Part shown: piece by piece, positions 27,309-36,172 of the stretch
How positions within the stretch are numbered: the stretch's first letter is position 1
Layout of the letters: each line of letters begins with the position of its first letter
Origin: Firmicutes bacterium HGW-Firmicutes-2
Lineage (GTDB): Bacteria; Bacillota; Clostridia; Lachnospirales; Vallitaleaceae
Length of the DNA: 64,000 nt
NCBI GenBank assembly: GCA_002841495.1
Contig: PGZV01000015.1
Coordinates: 1 to 64,000 of the forward strand
Direction: 5' to 3'
The notes under the pieces: generated by a model
Databases searched by the model: none
What the model saw: the letters and a program-made list of their open reading frames with translations, nothing else
What the model was told of the DNA's origin: nothing
Translations under genes and position numbers: made by a program

Positions 27309-28469
27309 TTATAGACCTGTAAATTCAGATGCTTCATAGTATCCTGAATCAATGATTGTTTGTTTTACATTATCTGTTGTTACTGTGATAACTTGAATAT
27401 CTTTTGCAGGAACTACAACTGCGCCATTGTCATATTCGCCATTAGTATCAATGGTTGCACCTTCAAGTACTTCTGTTGCAGTTGTAATAGCGCCTTTAAC
27501 AAGGTCTCTTACGTCTTTAAGTACTGTCATGCTTTGTTTTCCATCGATTACATATTGGATAGAAGCTGTTTCAGCGTCTTGTCCTGTAACAAATATTTCT
27601 AATCCGTCTTCTCTAGCAAATTGATCATAAATTGCACGAGCTGTACCATCGTTTGGAGCTAAGATGAAAGTTTTGCCTGCTGGAGGTGCTGCTGTAATAT
27701 GTGACTCTGCTTTTGATTTAGCAACTTCTGGTTTCCAGTCTGTTGTGATTTGCTCGATGATTTGACCCATTTCTTCACGTGTTAATACTGGCTTGTTCAT
27801 TAATTCAACTGCTTTTGATGAGTTTTGAACGACAAATGAACCGTCTGCTATTTTAGGTTGAAGCACACCCCAAGCACCTTCAAAGAATAAGAATGCGTTG
27901 TTGTCTGTTGCTGCACCAGCATATAGGTATAATTTTTCGCCAGTTCCGCCAGCTAATTTATCAACAAGGAATTGACCTTGAGCTGCACCAACTGAAATAG
28001 AGTTAAAAGTGATATAGTAATCTACCGCATCTGTATTGGTAACAAGTCTGTCATAAGAAATTACTGTAATGCCTTCTGCTTTTGCTGCTTGAACTGCTGC
28101 TGCTGCTGCGTCACCGTCTTGTGGTGTTATGATCAGTACTTTGATACCTTTAGCGATGAGTGTTTGAACGTTTTGCATTTCACGTCCTGAATCACCTTGG
28201 CTAAATAAGATCTCAACACTATAATTTGTGCTACCAAGTGCGTCTAAGAATCTAGCTTCGTCTTGTACCCAACGTGGTTCTTCTTTAGTCGGAAGAACGA
28301 TACCGATATCAACTGTTCCATCTGCTGATGGTGCTGCCGGTTCTACTGCTGGTGTTTCAGATGTTGTGTCTGGTGTGGTTGGCGCTTCCTCAGTTTTCCC
28401 ACATCCTGATAAAGCCAATAAACTCATAACGAATGTTGCAATTAATAACAATGATACTAGTTTTTTCAT
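27309..28469 (-). CDS. Sugar-binding lipoprotein (ChvE-like)
   Basis: A 386-residue extracellular sugar-binding protein of the ChvE/XylF group. The signal peptide MKKLVSLLLIATFVMSLLAL is followed by the lipobox SGC; an acidic Thr/Pro linker reaches about residue 50. The domain starts VDIGIVLPTKEEPRWVQDEA, with sugar-contact segments VISYDRLVTN, YYITFNSISVGAAQGQ and VTGQDAETASIQY. Probable ligands are xylose, arabinose or glucose-like aldoses. It is the first gene of the transporter operon and lies downstream of the LytS/YesN sensing module, which likely controls it. Confidence 0.93.
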   Translation of the reverse strand: MKKLVSLLLIATFVMSLLALSGCGKTEEAPTTPDTTSETPAVEPAAPSADGTVDIGIVLPTKEEPRWVQDEARFLDALGSTNYSVEILFSQGDSGREMQNVQTLIAKGIKVLIITPQDGDAAAAAVQAAKAEGITVISYDRLVTNTDAVDYYITFNSISVGAAQGQFLVDKLAGGTGEKLYLYAGAATDNNAFLFFEGAWGVLQPKIADGSFVVQNSSKAVELMNKPVLTREEMGQIIEQITTDWKPEVAKSKAESHITAAPPAGKTFILAPNDGTARAIYDQFAREDGLEIFVTGQDAETASIQYVIDGKQSMTVLKDVRDLVKGAITTATEVLEGATIDTNGEYDNGAVVVPAKDIQVITVTTDNVKQTIIDSGYYEASEFTGL

Positions 28470-28529
28470 AATTATCCTCCATTTAAATATATGAATTGCA
28501 GTTACAGTTAAGACAAAATCATGACAATT

Positions 28530-28548
28530 TTAACATTCTCTTAACATT
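28530..28548. promoter_or_regulatory. Direct repeat upstream of the sugar-binding protein gene
   Basis: TTAACATT occurs twice (28530-28537 and 28541-28548) with an 11-bp period, one helical turn. It lies about 60-80 bp upstream of the start codon, near a weak TTGTCA (minus strand) box. It is a candidate site for the adjacent AraC-type response regulator. Confidence 0.35.
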
Positions 28549-28587
28549 TATATCTGTCACCTGAATTATTTTATGATTAATTTAATG

Positions 28588-29634
28588 CTACTCTCTATAA
28601 ATATCTTCTTTTCTATGAAAACCATCGGCAACAACTGTCTCTAACATAGTCTCTTTTGTAACCGTCATAACATCTAACTTAATATAGGGAATATCTGCAA
28701 CACCATTATTGATGGTCACATCTTCATTAATATCCTGACCTTTGGCCAACTCTATTGCCAGACTTGCTGCTGCCTCTGCCAACTTTTTAATAGGTTTATA
28801 GATGGTCACATGTTGTGTGCCTTCTACAATTCGCTGACATGCTGATATATCGGCATCATGACCTGCAACATAAACTGTACCTGCTTGCCCCGCTTCCGCA
28901 AGTGCTCTTATAGCAGCTTCTGCTAATCGATCATTAGCACCAATAATAGCATCAATGTGCTCTCCCCGTTCTATTAGACCGGATATCAAATCATAGGCCG
29001 GCTCCTCACGCCAGTCTTCTGCCCATATTTCCTCTATGATGTTAATTTCTCCATACTTTATATAGTCTTCTAAAATCGACATATAACCTTCGTTAAACAT
29101 ATAAGAATTGTTGTCCTCCGGTGAACCGTTTATAATGACGTAGTTTCCTTTTGGTACTTCTTCAATGAGTGTTTCGGTCTGAAGTGCTCCTACTTTTACA
29201 TTGTCAAAAGATATATAAGCATCAATAGCGACGCCTGTAATGAGCCGGTCATAGGCTATGACTTTGATGCCTGCCTTCCTGGCTTCATCTATTGCTTCAG
29301 TTATACCATCCTTTTCATAAGGCACAACAACAATAACATCTACCTTTTGATCAATAAGCATACGTATTTGTCGATTTTGTGTCTCATTGTTTTCATTTGC
29401 ATTATATACAATAACCTCTGCGCCTAATTCTATTGCTTTTGCCTTAAAAATTTCTTGATCTCTTTGCCATCTCTCAATAACTAAGTTATCCGCACAATAA
29501 CCAATTACGATCTTGTTGTTATCTTTATCGATTTTTTCTTTAACAACTAGAATGAGCCAAATAGCGCAGAGAATCAACCCCAATGAAATAATTGTGACAA
29601 GCAACATCTTGGATCTCTTTTTATACAACTTCAT
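28588..29634 (-). CDS. Membrane-anchored XylF-like sugar-sensing protein
   Basis: A 348-residue periplasmic-binding-type protein held by one N-terminal membrane helix (about residues 10-31) with no lipobox cysteine. The domain begins KIVIGYCADNLVIERWQRDQ and has VIAYDRLITG, YISFDNVKVGALQ, NGSPEDNNSYM and VYVAGHDADISACQRI, close to XylF. In Clostridium beijerinckii an anchored XylFII binds xylose and activates the kinase LytS; gene context here is the same. It is encoded 38 bp after the response regulator and just before the ChvE-like protein. It is likely a co-sensor, not a transport component. Confidence 0.85.
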   Translation of the reverse strand: MKLYKKRSKMLLVTIISLGLILCAIWLILVVKEKIDKDNNKIVIGYCADNLVIERWQRDQEIFKAKAIELGAEVIVYNANENNETQNRQIRMLIDQKVDVIVVVPYEKDGITEAIDEARKAGIKVIAYDRLITGVAIDAYISFDNVKVGALQTETLIEEVPKGNYVIINGSPEDNNSYMFNEGYMSILEDYIKYGEINIIEEIWAEDWREEPAYDLISGLIERGEHIDAIIGANDRLAEAAIRALAEAGQAGTVYVAGHDADISACQRIVEGTQHVTIYKPIKKLAEAAASLAIELAKGQDINEDVTINNGVADIPYIKLDVMTVTKETMLETVVADGFHRKEDIYRE

Positions 29635-29650
29635 AACACCCCACCTTTAT

Positions 29651-29706
29651 TTAAAATCTGTTGGTGATACACCTACCAGTTTCTTAAACAAACGACTAAA
29701 ATAGTT
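29651..29706 (-). other. Out-of-frame remnant of the response regulator C-terminus
   Basis: This stretch reads NYFSRLFKKLVGVSPTDFK and a stop in a different frame from the gene upstream. It is the normal end of an AraC-type DNA-binding domain. Family alignment suggests about 22 bp are missing before it, with CCAAA at the break. Confidence 0.85.
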
Positions 29707-31211
29707 TGGCAGATCTCCTTAACTGAATAATTTTTGGTTTTCAATAATTCTTTTGCAATATCCATTCTCTTTTCTCTGACATATTCTACAAAACTGAGAC
29801 CAATCTCTTCTTTAAAGATTTTGCTGAAATACTGAGGGCTAATAGCGACTTCCTTAGAAATATCTGTCAAACTCAACTCTTCATTGTATCTCGTATCAAT
29901 ATACTCTTTAGCCTTTAATACAATCTTAGAAACATGTAAGTGGCGCTTACTTTGTATCATCTGTGATATGTATACCATTTTTCTTAGACACCAGTTCTGT
30001 AGCTCAATAACATGCTCAATGCGTCTAAGTTCCCCTAGGTAAGTAGAGTAACCAACCTCACCTTCGTCAAGATTATGCCTGTACGAACAACTTAGAACCA
30101 TAACCATCAACTCTGTCATAATATTGGTCATATCCACCAGTGAACTGCCGAATTTTTTCTCGATTCTATTAAAGAAAACACCCAGTTCTTTGACCAATAA
30201 TTCCTCATTTCCGTTTTCAATTAATTGAATGATATGAGTCTCATCACCTTTGATATCTACATAAGTATACTCATCATCAGGTTCACGCTCAAAGATATCA
30301 TTTATATGTAAACTGTGGTCGCCGCTGATGCGATTAAGGGTGTGAAATGCTTCCTCCAGTGAGTTTTTAATCTTATCCAGTTTATAACAAGAACCAATTC
30401 CTATATGGATTTTTACATCAATCCATTCATTGATTGCTGTTTGTATACTCTCTGCCAGTTTTATTGCCTTTACCCTTTGCTCATATTCTTTATCGAATTG
30501 GTCCTCGTAAATCATAATGGTAATTCTATTGATAATCATAGGCCCAATGATACATTTACACTTATATTTTATGATGCTTTGTACTTTAGGGTAAAAAGAC
30601 TGGGTTTTAACCCCTGTGCCGATGACATTCTGGCTCCCTTCTCCTTCTTCCGTGAACTCTAATACCATGATATAGGCCAGTTCCTTATTGATTTCAAACA
30701 AGTCACGGTATTTGTACAATTCATCTCTATAATCTGTATTCATTAATATAGAGTAAATGAAGCCATGTTCTAGTACGGGTATGACTTTCTCCAACTTTTC
30801 CCTATTCTCTATCTCACGTTTCTTTTGTTGCCTCTCTTCTTCAATCTCTGATATGACTTTTATCAATACCTGTTTCAGATTATCAAAGCTTACCGGTTTT
30901 AGGATATAATCACTAACACCTAACTCAACAGCCTGTTTAGCATATTCAAACTGTTCATAGGCTGAAATAATGACGAATTTAGTATTATGGTGACGTTTTT
31001 TAATGTTGGTAATGGCTTCAATACCGTTGATACCCGGCATTTTTATATCCATCAGAACAATATCCGGTACCGTTATCATGGTTGCTTCTATGGCTTCTCT
31101 ACCAGAATTCACCTTGGCAACGACTTCTATATTATCAAATAAATCCTTAACCATGAACTCAATACCGTCTACAACAATCTGCTCATCGTCTGCTATCATT
31201 AGCTTATACAT
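29673..31211 (-). CDS. YesN-type response regulator, frameshifted in the AraC HTH
   Basis: A 512-residue product as read. The receiver domain (1-120) has the phosphorylated Asp55 (VLMDIKMPG) and Lys105 (ILKPV). A long linker leads to an AraC-type domain from about 405: LSLTDISKEVAISPQYFSKI is the first helix-turn-helix. The second one stops after NYSVKEICQ and ends in the unrelated TILVVCLRNW, while the true ending continues in another frame at 29651-29706. The recognition part of HTH2 is lost, so DNA binding is probably damaged. It starts 4 bp after the kinase gene. In intact form it would activate the neighbouring sugar transporter. Confidence 0.9.
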   Translation of the reverse strand: MYKLMIADDEQIVVDGIEFMVKDLFDNIEVVAKVNSGREAIEATMITVPDIVLMDIKMPGINGIEAITNIKKRHHNTKFVIISAYEQFEYAKQAVELGVSDYILKPVSFDNLKQVLIKVISEIEEERQQKKREIENREKLEKVIPVLEHGFIYSILMNTDYRDELYKYRDLFEINKELAYIMVLEFTEEGEGSQNVIGTGVKTQSFYPKVQSIIKYKCKCIIGPMIINRITIMIYEDQFDKEYEQRVKAIKLAESIQTAINEWIDVKIHIGIGSCYKLDKIKNSLEEAFHTLNRISGDHSLHINDIFEREPDDEYTYVDIKGDETHIIQLIENGNEELLVKELGVFFNRIEKKFGSSLVDMTNIMTELMVMVLSCSYRHNLDEGEVGYSTYLGELRRIEHVIELQNWCLRKMVYISQMIQSKRHLHVSKIVLKAKEYIDTRYNEELSLTDISKEVAISPQYFSKIFKEEIGLSFVEYVREKRMDIAKELLKTKNYSVKEICQTILVVCLRNW

Positions 31212-31215
31212 CGCA

Positions 31216-32691
31216 TCACTCCTTAATATGGGGAATCTTCATAATAATTTTGACCCCCGATCCTTTCTCACATTCGATTTTAAATAGGTCGGACTGATGA
31301 AAAAACAACTCCAAACGATCACGTACATTTCGAATACCGATTCCAAACTTGGTATGTTCATAATCGTCTCTTGATTTATTTAGAATCTGATCCGCCACAT
31401 GGGCTGTCATACCTTTTCCCGTATCTTTGACTGTAATGAAGGTAACGTCCCATTCATCAACGACGTTTATAGTAATGATTCCGCCTTCTTCCAAACCACT
31501 TAATCCATGAACATACGCGTTTTCTACTAATGGCTGAAGAATGAGCGGCGGTACTTTCATGTCTAAAGCTTCTGAATTAATATTAAATTGAAAGCGTATA
31601 CGATCACCAAATCTTACTTTTAGCAACTCATAATAATCTTTGATGTTCTCTATTTCTTCCTTCAAAGTACAACTCGAATCCATTTTTTGAATGTTATATC
31701 GAAATAGGCTGGCCATGGTCTGAAAAAACTGACTGGTTTTTGTAGCTCTCTCCATAATTGACATTTGCACACCTGCATTTATGGTGTTAAATAGAAAATG
31801 AGGGTTGATTTGAGATTGCAATGCATAGAGCTTTGCGTTATCTAACAAATGCTCCATTTTTATATTCTTAAGTTGCTCATCTTTTAACTGAGCTTCTGTC
31901 TCTGCATTCTTCTTAATCTCACCGATATAACTTTTTATGCTATTTTTCATATGATTGAATGCGGTTGCCAACAATAAAAACTCATCTTCCGATTCTACAA
32001 TAATATCTTCTGTATCAAAATTGCCCAATGCAATCTCCTCAGCGGCATGAGACAGATGGCTAAAGGGCTTAACCATTCTAGAAGTGATCAGGTAGACAAT
32101 CATAAGTGATAGACCGATTAGAACAATAACAATCATATACGTAATATTCTGAAGGATCATAATCTGTCTAACCAATTGGGTATAGGTCACGGAATTTCTA
32201 TTAAGCTGTCTATTATTCAGTTGGTCAATATAATCCGCTATAAATCCTTTGATCTTGAAACTTTTCTGATAGTGTTCATAATATTTAATGACATTTCTTT
32301 GTCTTTTATAAGCAATGGCTTTGTCAGCTTCAATGACATAGGCATCAATCAGATTCACAATGTTTTTCATCATCATATCTTCCGCATTATAGGTCATCTC
32401 GTATGCATCATCTACCAAGAGCTCCAGTTTTTCGCTGTTGATGATATAATCGTTAAGTCTTGTCGAACTTTTCGAACTTAAAAATCCGAGTAAATTCTCA
32501 TCAAGTTCGGTCATTAAACTACCCACTTGTGAAAGATAAATATGTTTTTCAAACATGGCTTCAATTTGACCTTGATAACGCTCCATAATCGTTAGAGAAT
32601 AGATGCTTAGCACTGTCATTAGAAATATTATACTCAATGTATAGACAATCATGTTATTTCTTATGGAACTGAACTTATTGATTTTTGTCAT
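31216..32691 (-). CDS. LytS/YesM-type sensor histidine kinase
   Basis: A 491-residue membrane kinase. Membrane helix 1 (about 15-37), an extracellular helical region of about 125 residues, membrane helix 2 (about 165-187) and HAMP are followed by the His-kinase domain with LQSQINPHFLFNTINAG near residue 295 (phosphorylated His), and an ATPase domain with QPLVENAYVHG and DTGKGM. Start at ATG 32691, overlapping the upstream anchored binding protein by 17 bp; a GTG three codons earlier is less likely. It should pair with the downstream YesN regulator and read signals from the anchored sugar-binding proteins. Confidence 0.92.
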   Translation of the reverse strand: MTKINKFSSIRNNMIVYTLSIIFLMTVLSIYSLTIMERYQGQIEAMFEKHIYLSQVGSLMTELDENLLGFLSSKSSTRLNDYIINSEKLELLVDDAYEMTYNAEDMMMKNIVNLIDAYVIEADKAIAYKRQRNVIKYYEHYQKSFKIKGFIADYIDQLNNRQLNRNSVTYTQLVRQIMILQNITYMIVIVLIGLSLMIVYLITSRMVKPFSHLSHAAEEIALGNFDTEDIIVESEDEFLLLATAFNHMKNSIKSYIGEIKKNAETEAQLKDEQLKNIKMEHLLDNAKLYALQSQINPHFLFNTINAGVQMSIMERATKTSQFFQTMASLFRYNIQKMDSSCTLKEEIENIKDYYELLKVRFGDRIRFQFNINSEALDMKVPPLILQPLVENAYVHGLSGLEEGGIITINVVDEWDVTFITVKDTGKGMTAHVADQILNKSRDDYEHTKFGIGIRNVRDRLELFFHQSDLFKIECEKGSGVKIIMKIPHIKE

Positions 32692-33706
32692 AGGCTTCAC
32701 TCTTTTCAGTCATATAGGCCGCAATATTCTCTTCGTCAATAACTTGAAGCGCTGTATTGATGTAGCTTGGTACATAGCTGTTTGTTTTATACTCATAAAA
32801 AACTTTCAAGGCTTCTTTTCCAATATCTTTGTAATCTGTTACGACTGAACTTTCTATGATTTTTCCTCTTTCAATATAACCTAAAATCTCATCATCATCA
32901 CCATAACCTACTAAAGCTATGCGACTGACCAAGTTATTGTCCACTAAAACCTGAACCACACCAAGGGTATTTTCAGCATTGGTACAGAAGATGCCATTAA
33001 TCTCCGGATAGTCTCTTGCGATTTCAGTTGCTAAAATCTCAGCATTCAAAAGGCCTTGTTTGGTATATCTTACCAATTCAAGGCTAAGGCCTGGATAATC
33101 TCTTAATGCATCCGTAATTCCAAGAAGTAATAAGTCTTGTTGATTGCTCAGCTTTTGATAGTTTTGTTGCTCAATAACTGCAATTTTCCCTACGCCATCC
33201 GTAGCCTTTGCAAGTGCCCCACCTGCTTCCAGACCAATTTTATATCGATTAACACCAACATAACTGACTCTGTCCGTTTGAGGCAAATCTTCGTTCAACG
33301 TAATCACTGCAATGCCTAAGTGCATTAGTTCATCTATTTTATTAATGATTCTCGGGTTATCAAAAGCATGGACAATCACACCGTCTACTTTCGCATAAAT
33401 TGCCAAATCCATAATATTTAAAACTTCATCTTCAACATTCTCTCCTTCAAACATGATGATTTCGACAGCAATCTTGTAGTCCTCGCTGGATTGCTTTAGA
33501 CCTTCCTTGAAGGATAAATCATAGGTTTGATTAGATTTATCTAATATAGCCATAACGTGATAATCCGCCGGTAACATGGATTCCCACAAATACTCACCCT
33601 TAGTTGCTTCCGCAATACTATTAGACAAATATAAACCCATCCCTAAAAGAAACAGGAGAATCATGGACAATATTAATATTGTCATAAAAGTGATTCTTTT
33701 ATTCAT
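32675..33706 (-). CDS. Membrane-anchored RbsB-like sugar-sensing protein
   Basis: A 343-residue periplasmic-binding-type protein with one N-terminal membrane helix (about 7-29) and no lipobox. The sensor part begins YHVMAILDKSNQTYDLSFKE and contains VDGVIVHAF, VITLNEDLPQTDRVSYVGVN and GYGDDDEIL, as in ribose/galactose-binding proteins. It is the first gene of the operon with the LytS kinase (17-bp overlap) and YesN regulator. Its ligand probably differs from that of the XylF-like sensor, so the kinase may integrate two signals. Confidence 0.85.
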   Translation of the reverse strand: MNKRITFMTILILSMILLFLLGMGLYLSNSIAEATKGEYLWESMLPADYHVMAILDKSNQTYDLSFKEGLKQSSEDYKIAVEIIMFEGENVEDEVLNIMDLAIYAKVDGVIVHAFDNPRIINKIDELMHLGIAVITLNEDLPQTDRVSYVGVNRYKIGLEAGGALAKATDGVGKIAVIEQQNYQKLSNQQDLLLLGITDALRDYPGLSLELVRYTKQGLLNAEILATEIARDYPEINGIFCTNAENTLGVVQVLVDNNLVSRIALVGYGDDDEILGYIERGKIIESSVVTDYKDIGKEALKVFYEYKTNSYVPSYINTALQVIDEENIAAYMTEKSEAYDKNQ

Positions 33707-33865
33707 GGTAACGCTCCTTTGTTCATTCTTATTCTATTTTACATGGGTTTCATGATGATTTAGAACTAAATATATAGACAATCTTATTGTATGATAGCAT
33801 TTTTTTAACATTCATCTTGTCATTTATCGATGAAATTATTAAGTATATAGCCTGCCTATTAACTT

Positions 33866-34678
33866 CTAAGCTAAATGGTGTTGGTTTTTCTTTTTCAATA
33901 TATAACGTAAAACTAAATATTCTGCAAAAATCACCATCAGAATGATGACTATGGTTGTTATAATCACAGAGATATAGTTACCCTTATATCCATCCGGTGA
34001 CAAATGCTTAACTAAGATTCCACTATAAGCCCATATAATGACAAACCCATAAGCCATATCTCTAAAACGTATGAGTGTTAAAAGACCTATCATACCGCCA
34101 ACCAATAAAATGATGTTCGTCCAGAAAGGTTCTGAAAGACCAAAACCATCCCATTCTATAGAAACCAAATAAGTAGTCACGTTTGCTATGGTCGCTACAG
34201 TAATCCACCCAAAATAGACACTAAAGGGTAATCTGACTAAGAGCTTTTGAGTGAATTTCAAAGTATACTTTTCTATTCTGATACGAATTATTATAAGTGT
34301 TAGTAAAAGAATCAGCATCAAAATCACAGTGATGCCAATATGGTCATAATGCCACATAAAAATCCAAATTATATTTATAATAGATGTTATGGAAAAAAGA
34401 ATACCAACCTCGTAGAGCAACTTTTTTATATTGTTTTTTGAAGATTTCATTTCTATCACTTGAAAGATTACATGACCAAGTAATAATAAGTAAATCAAAC
34501 CCCAAATGGTGAAAGTTATGCCTGCAGGGGCAAATAAGTTACTATATCTTTCTGATACCGCCCCTGTGTTGATACCATTTATTGGTAAGATATTGGCTAG
34601 AGCGTTGGTTGCCACCATTACAATGTAGGTTACAACCGTCAGGAGCACAATCCATGGATATTTGGAAACGCTTTTCAT
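33866..34678 (-). CDS. TspO/MBR-like tryptophan-rich membrane protein
   Basis: A 270-residue protein with about eight membrane helices. N-terminal NALANILPINGINTGAVSER and FAPAGITFTIWGLIYLLLLG match the tryptophan-rich sensory protein family related to TspO. This long form is common in Firmicutes; function is unknown, with ligand sensing or small-molecule transport proposed for relatives. GGAGGG precedes the start. It lies 49 bp after the NitT-type ATPase gene and may be read through from that operon. Confidence 0.75.
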   Translation of the reverse strand: MKSVSKYPWIVLLTVVTYIVMVATNALANILPINGINTGAVSERYSNLFAPAGITFTIWGLIYLLLLGHVIFQVIEMKSSKNNIKKLLYEVGILFSITSIINIIWIFMWHYDHIGITVILMLILLLTLIIIRIRIEKYTLKFTQKLLVRLPFSVYFGWITVATIANVTTYLVSIEWDGFGLSEPFWTNIILLVGGMIGLLTLIRFRDMAYGFVIIWAYSGILVKHLSPDGYKGNYISVIITTIVIILMVIFAEYLVLRYILKKKNQHHLA

Positions 34679-34727
34679 AATTGAACCCTCCTATTACAAT
34701 ATAGTATGGTTAAGTTAAAAAGTCTTA

Positions 34728-35432
34728 CTACAAAACACCTGATAGTTTCTTCTTATATGCCATTAAAAGCTCAGGATTGGTTTTTCTAAGTTCATGTGGA
34801 ACTTGAACTTCAATTTTGTCAACAATACGCATAGGTGGTCCTTCAAATATATAAATATCATCCGCTATGTATAGAGCATCATCTATATCGTGGGTGATGA
34901 AATACGTCTGTGGTTTATGAAGCATCCAGTATTTGTATATGGCTTCCATTAGGCTTTGCTTAAGTTTTAAATGCAATCCCTTAAAAGGTTCGTCCATGGC
35001 TAAAACATCACCTTCATAGGCGAAAGCTCTTGCAATGGATACCCTTTGGCGCATACCACCACTTAATTCATTGGGATAATAATCTGCAAAATCATTTAAC
35101 TCAACCAAAGAGAGACTGTCTTTCACTTGACTTTCAACATAAGCTTCATCTTTTTGATCTAGAAGTACAAGAGCAACATTTTCCTTAACAGTCTTCCATG
35201 GTAAGAGTCTTTCTTCTTGGAATATATAAGAAAAACGCATGTCTGGGGGCATGATGATATCACCTGAGTCCGGCTTCATAATACCTGCAATCACATGCAT
35301 TAATGTGGTTTTGCCACAACCTGAAGGTCCAAAAAAGCAATGAATCCTGCTTTTATCCAGTTCCAAACTAAAATCATCTAATACTTTCAGATTCCCAAAA
35401 GACTTATGTATATTTTTTATCGTTAGGTTCAT
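34728..35432 (-). CDS. ABC transporter ATP-binding protein (NitT/TauT type)
   Basis: A 234-residue ATPase with Walker A GPSGCGKTT (about 36-44), FQEERLLPWKTVKENV (Q-loop), ELSGGMRQRVSIARAF and VLAMDEPF. The QEERLLPW form is typical of nitrate/sulfonate/taurine-type importers. Start at ATG 35432, 4-bp ATGA overlap with the permease gene. It energises the permease and binding protein encoded just upstream. Confidence 0.9.
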   Translation of the reverse strand: MNLTIKNIHKSFGNLKVLDDFSLELDKSRIHCFFGPSGCGKTTLMHVIAGIMKPDSGDIIMPPDMRFSYIFQEERLLPWKTVKENVALVLLDQKDEAYVESQVKDSLSLVELNDFADYYPNELSGGMRQRVSIARAFAYEGDVLAMDEPFKGLHLKLKQSLMEAIYKYWMLHKPQTYFITHDIDDALYIADDIYIFEGPPMRIVDKIEVQVPHELRKTNPELLMAYKKKLSGVL

Positions 35433-36172
35433 GATGTTTTCCTGCTTTCTTTGGCCCATAAAGCAAAAAAGCTTTCAAATACAAAACTTAGTAGGATGAC
35501 CACAATGGTCCAAGCAAAAAGCAAAGGAGTATCCAGATAGGCTTTTGCACTATGAAGATTGCTACCAATCGCATATTGAGGGTGGCTTAACACTTCTGCT
35601 GCCACACTCACCTTCCAGCCAAGACCTAGTGCCATAATAACCCCTGCCGTAAAAAAGGGCTTTATAGAAGGTAGGTAGATATTTTTAATGATAATTGTTT
35701 TTTTCAGCTTATAGACTTTAGCCATTTCAATAAGTTTAATATCCATGTTCCTAATACCTGAGACCACATTGGTCCATATAATAGGAAAGCACATTAAGAA
35801 CCCGATAAAAATAGGCACATTGGTTGATTTAAACCAAATTAAAGCAATGATAATAAAAGATATTACAGGCGTCGCTTTAATGGCTTTGACAATTGGATTG
35901 ATGAAATCATATAGCAACTCATTTAAACCACATAAAACACCCATTACAACACCAAATATAAGTGAAAGAAAAAGGCCTGCTATGACGCGATAAACAGATG
36001 CTGCGATAATCTGCCAAAATCTTATATCAACAACTAAGTCTAGCAGTGCCTCTATGACACTTAGTATGGATGGCACATATAAGGCACGATCAACAACCTT
36101 ATAGGTAAGATGCCAAATAGCTAACCATAACAAACCAATCCCTAATTTTTTCAGCCACATTCTATTTTTCAT
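35429..36172 (-). CDS. ABC transporter permease (NitT/TauT type)
   Basis: A 247-residue permease with six predicted helices and the ATPase-contact motif EMAKVYKLKKTIIIKNIYLP near 155-175. The LWLAIWHLTYKVV start and SVAAEVLSHPQYAIG segment fit the SsuC/TauC family. The exact start is uncertain (36184, 36172 or 36160); all overlap or touch the binding-protein stop. Substrate is unknown. Confidence 0.87.
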   Translation of the reverse strand: MKNRMWLKKLGIGLLWLAIWHLTYKVVDRALYVPSILSVIEALLDLVVDIRFWQIIAASVYRVIAGLFLSLIFGVVMGVLCGLNELLYDFINPIVKAIKATPVISFIIIALIWFKSTNVPIFIGFLMCFPIIWTNVVSGIRNMDIKLIEMAKVYKLKKTIIIKNIYLPSIKPFFTAGVIMALGLGWKVSVAAEVLSHPQYAIGSNLHSAKAYLDTPLLFAWTIVVILLSFVFESFFALWAKESRKTS

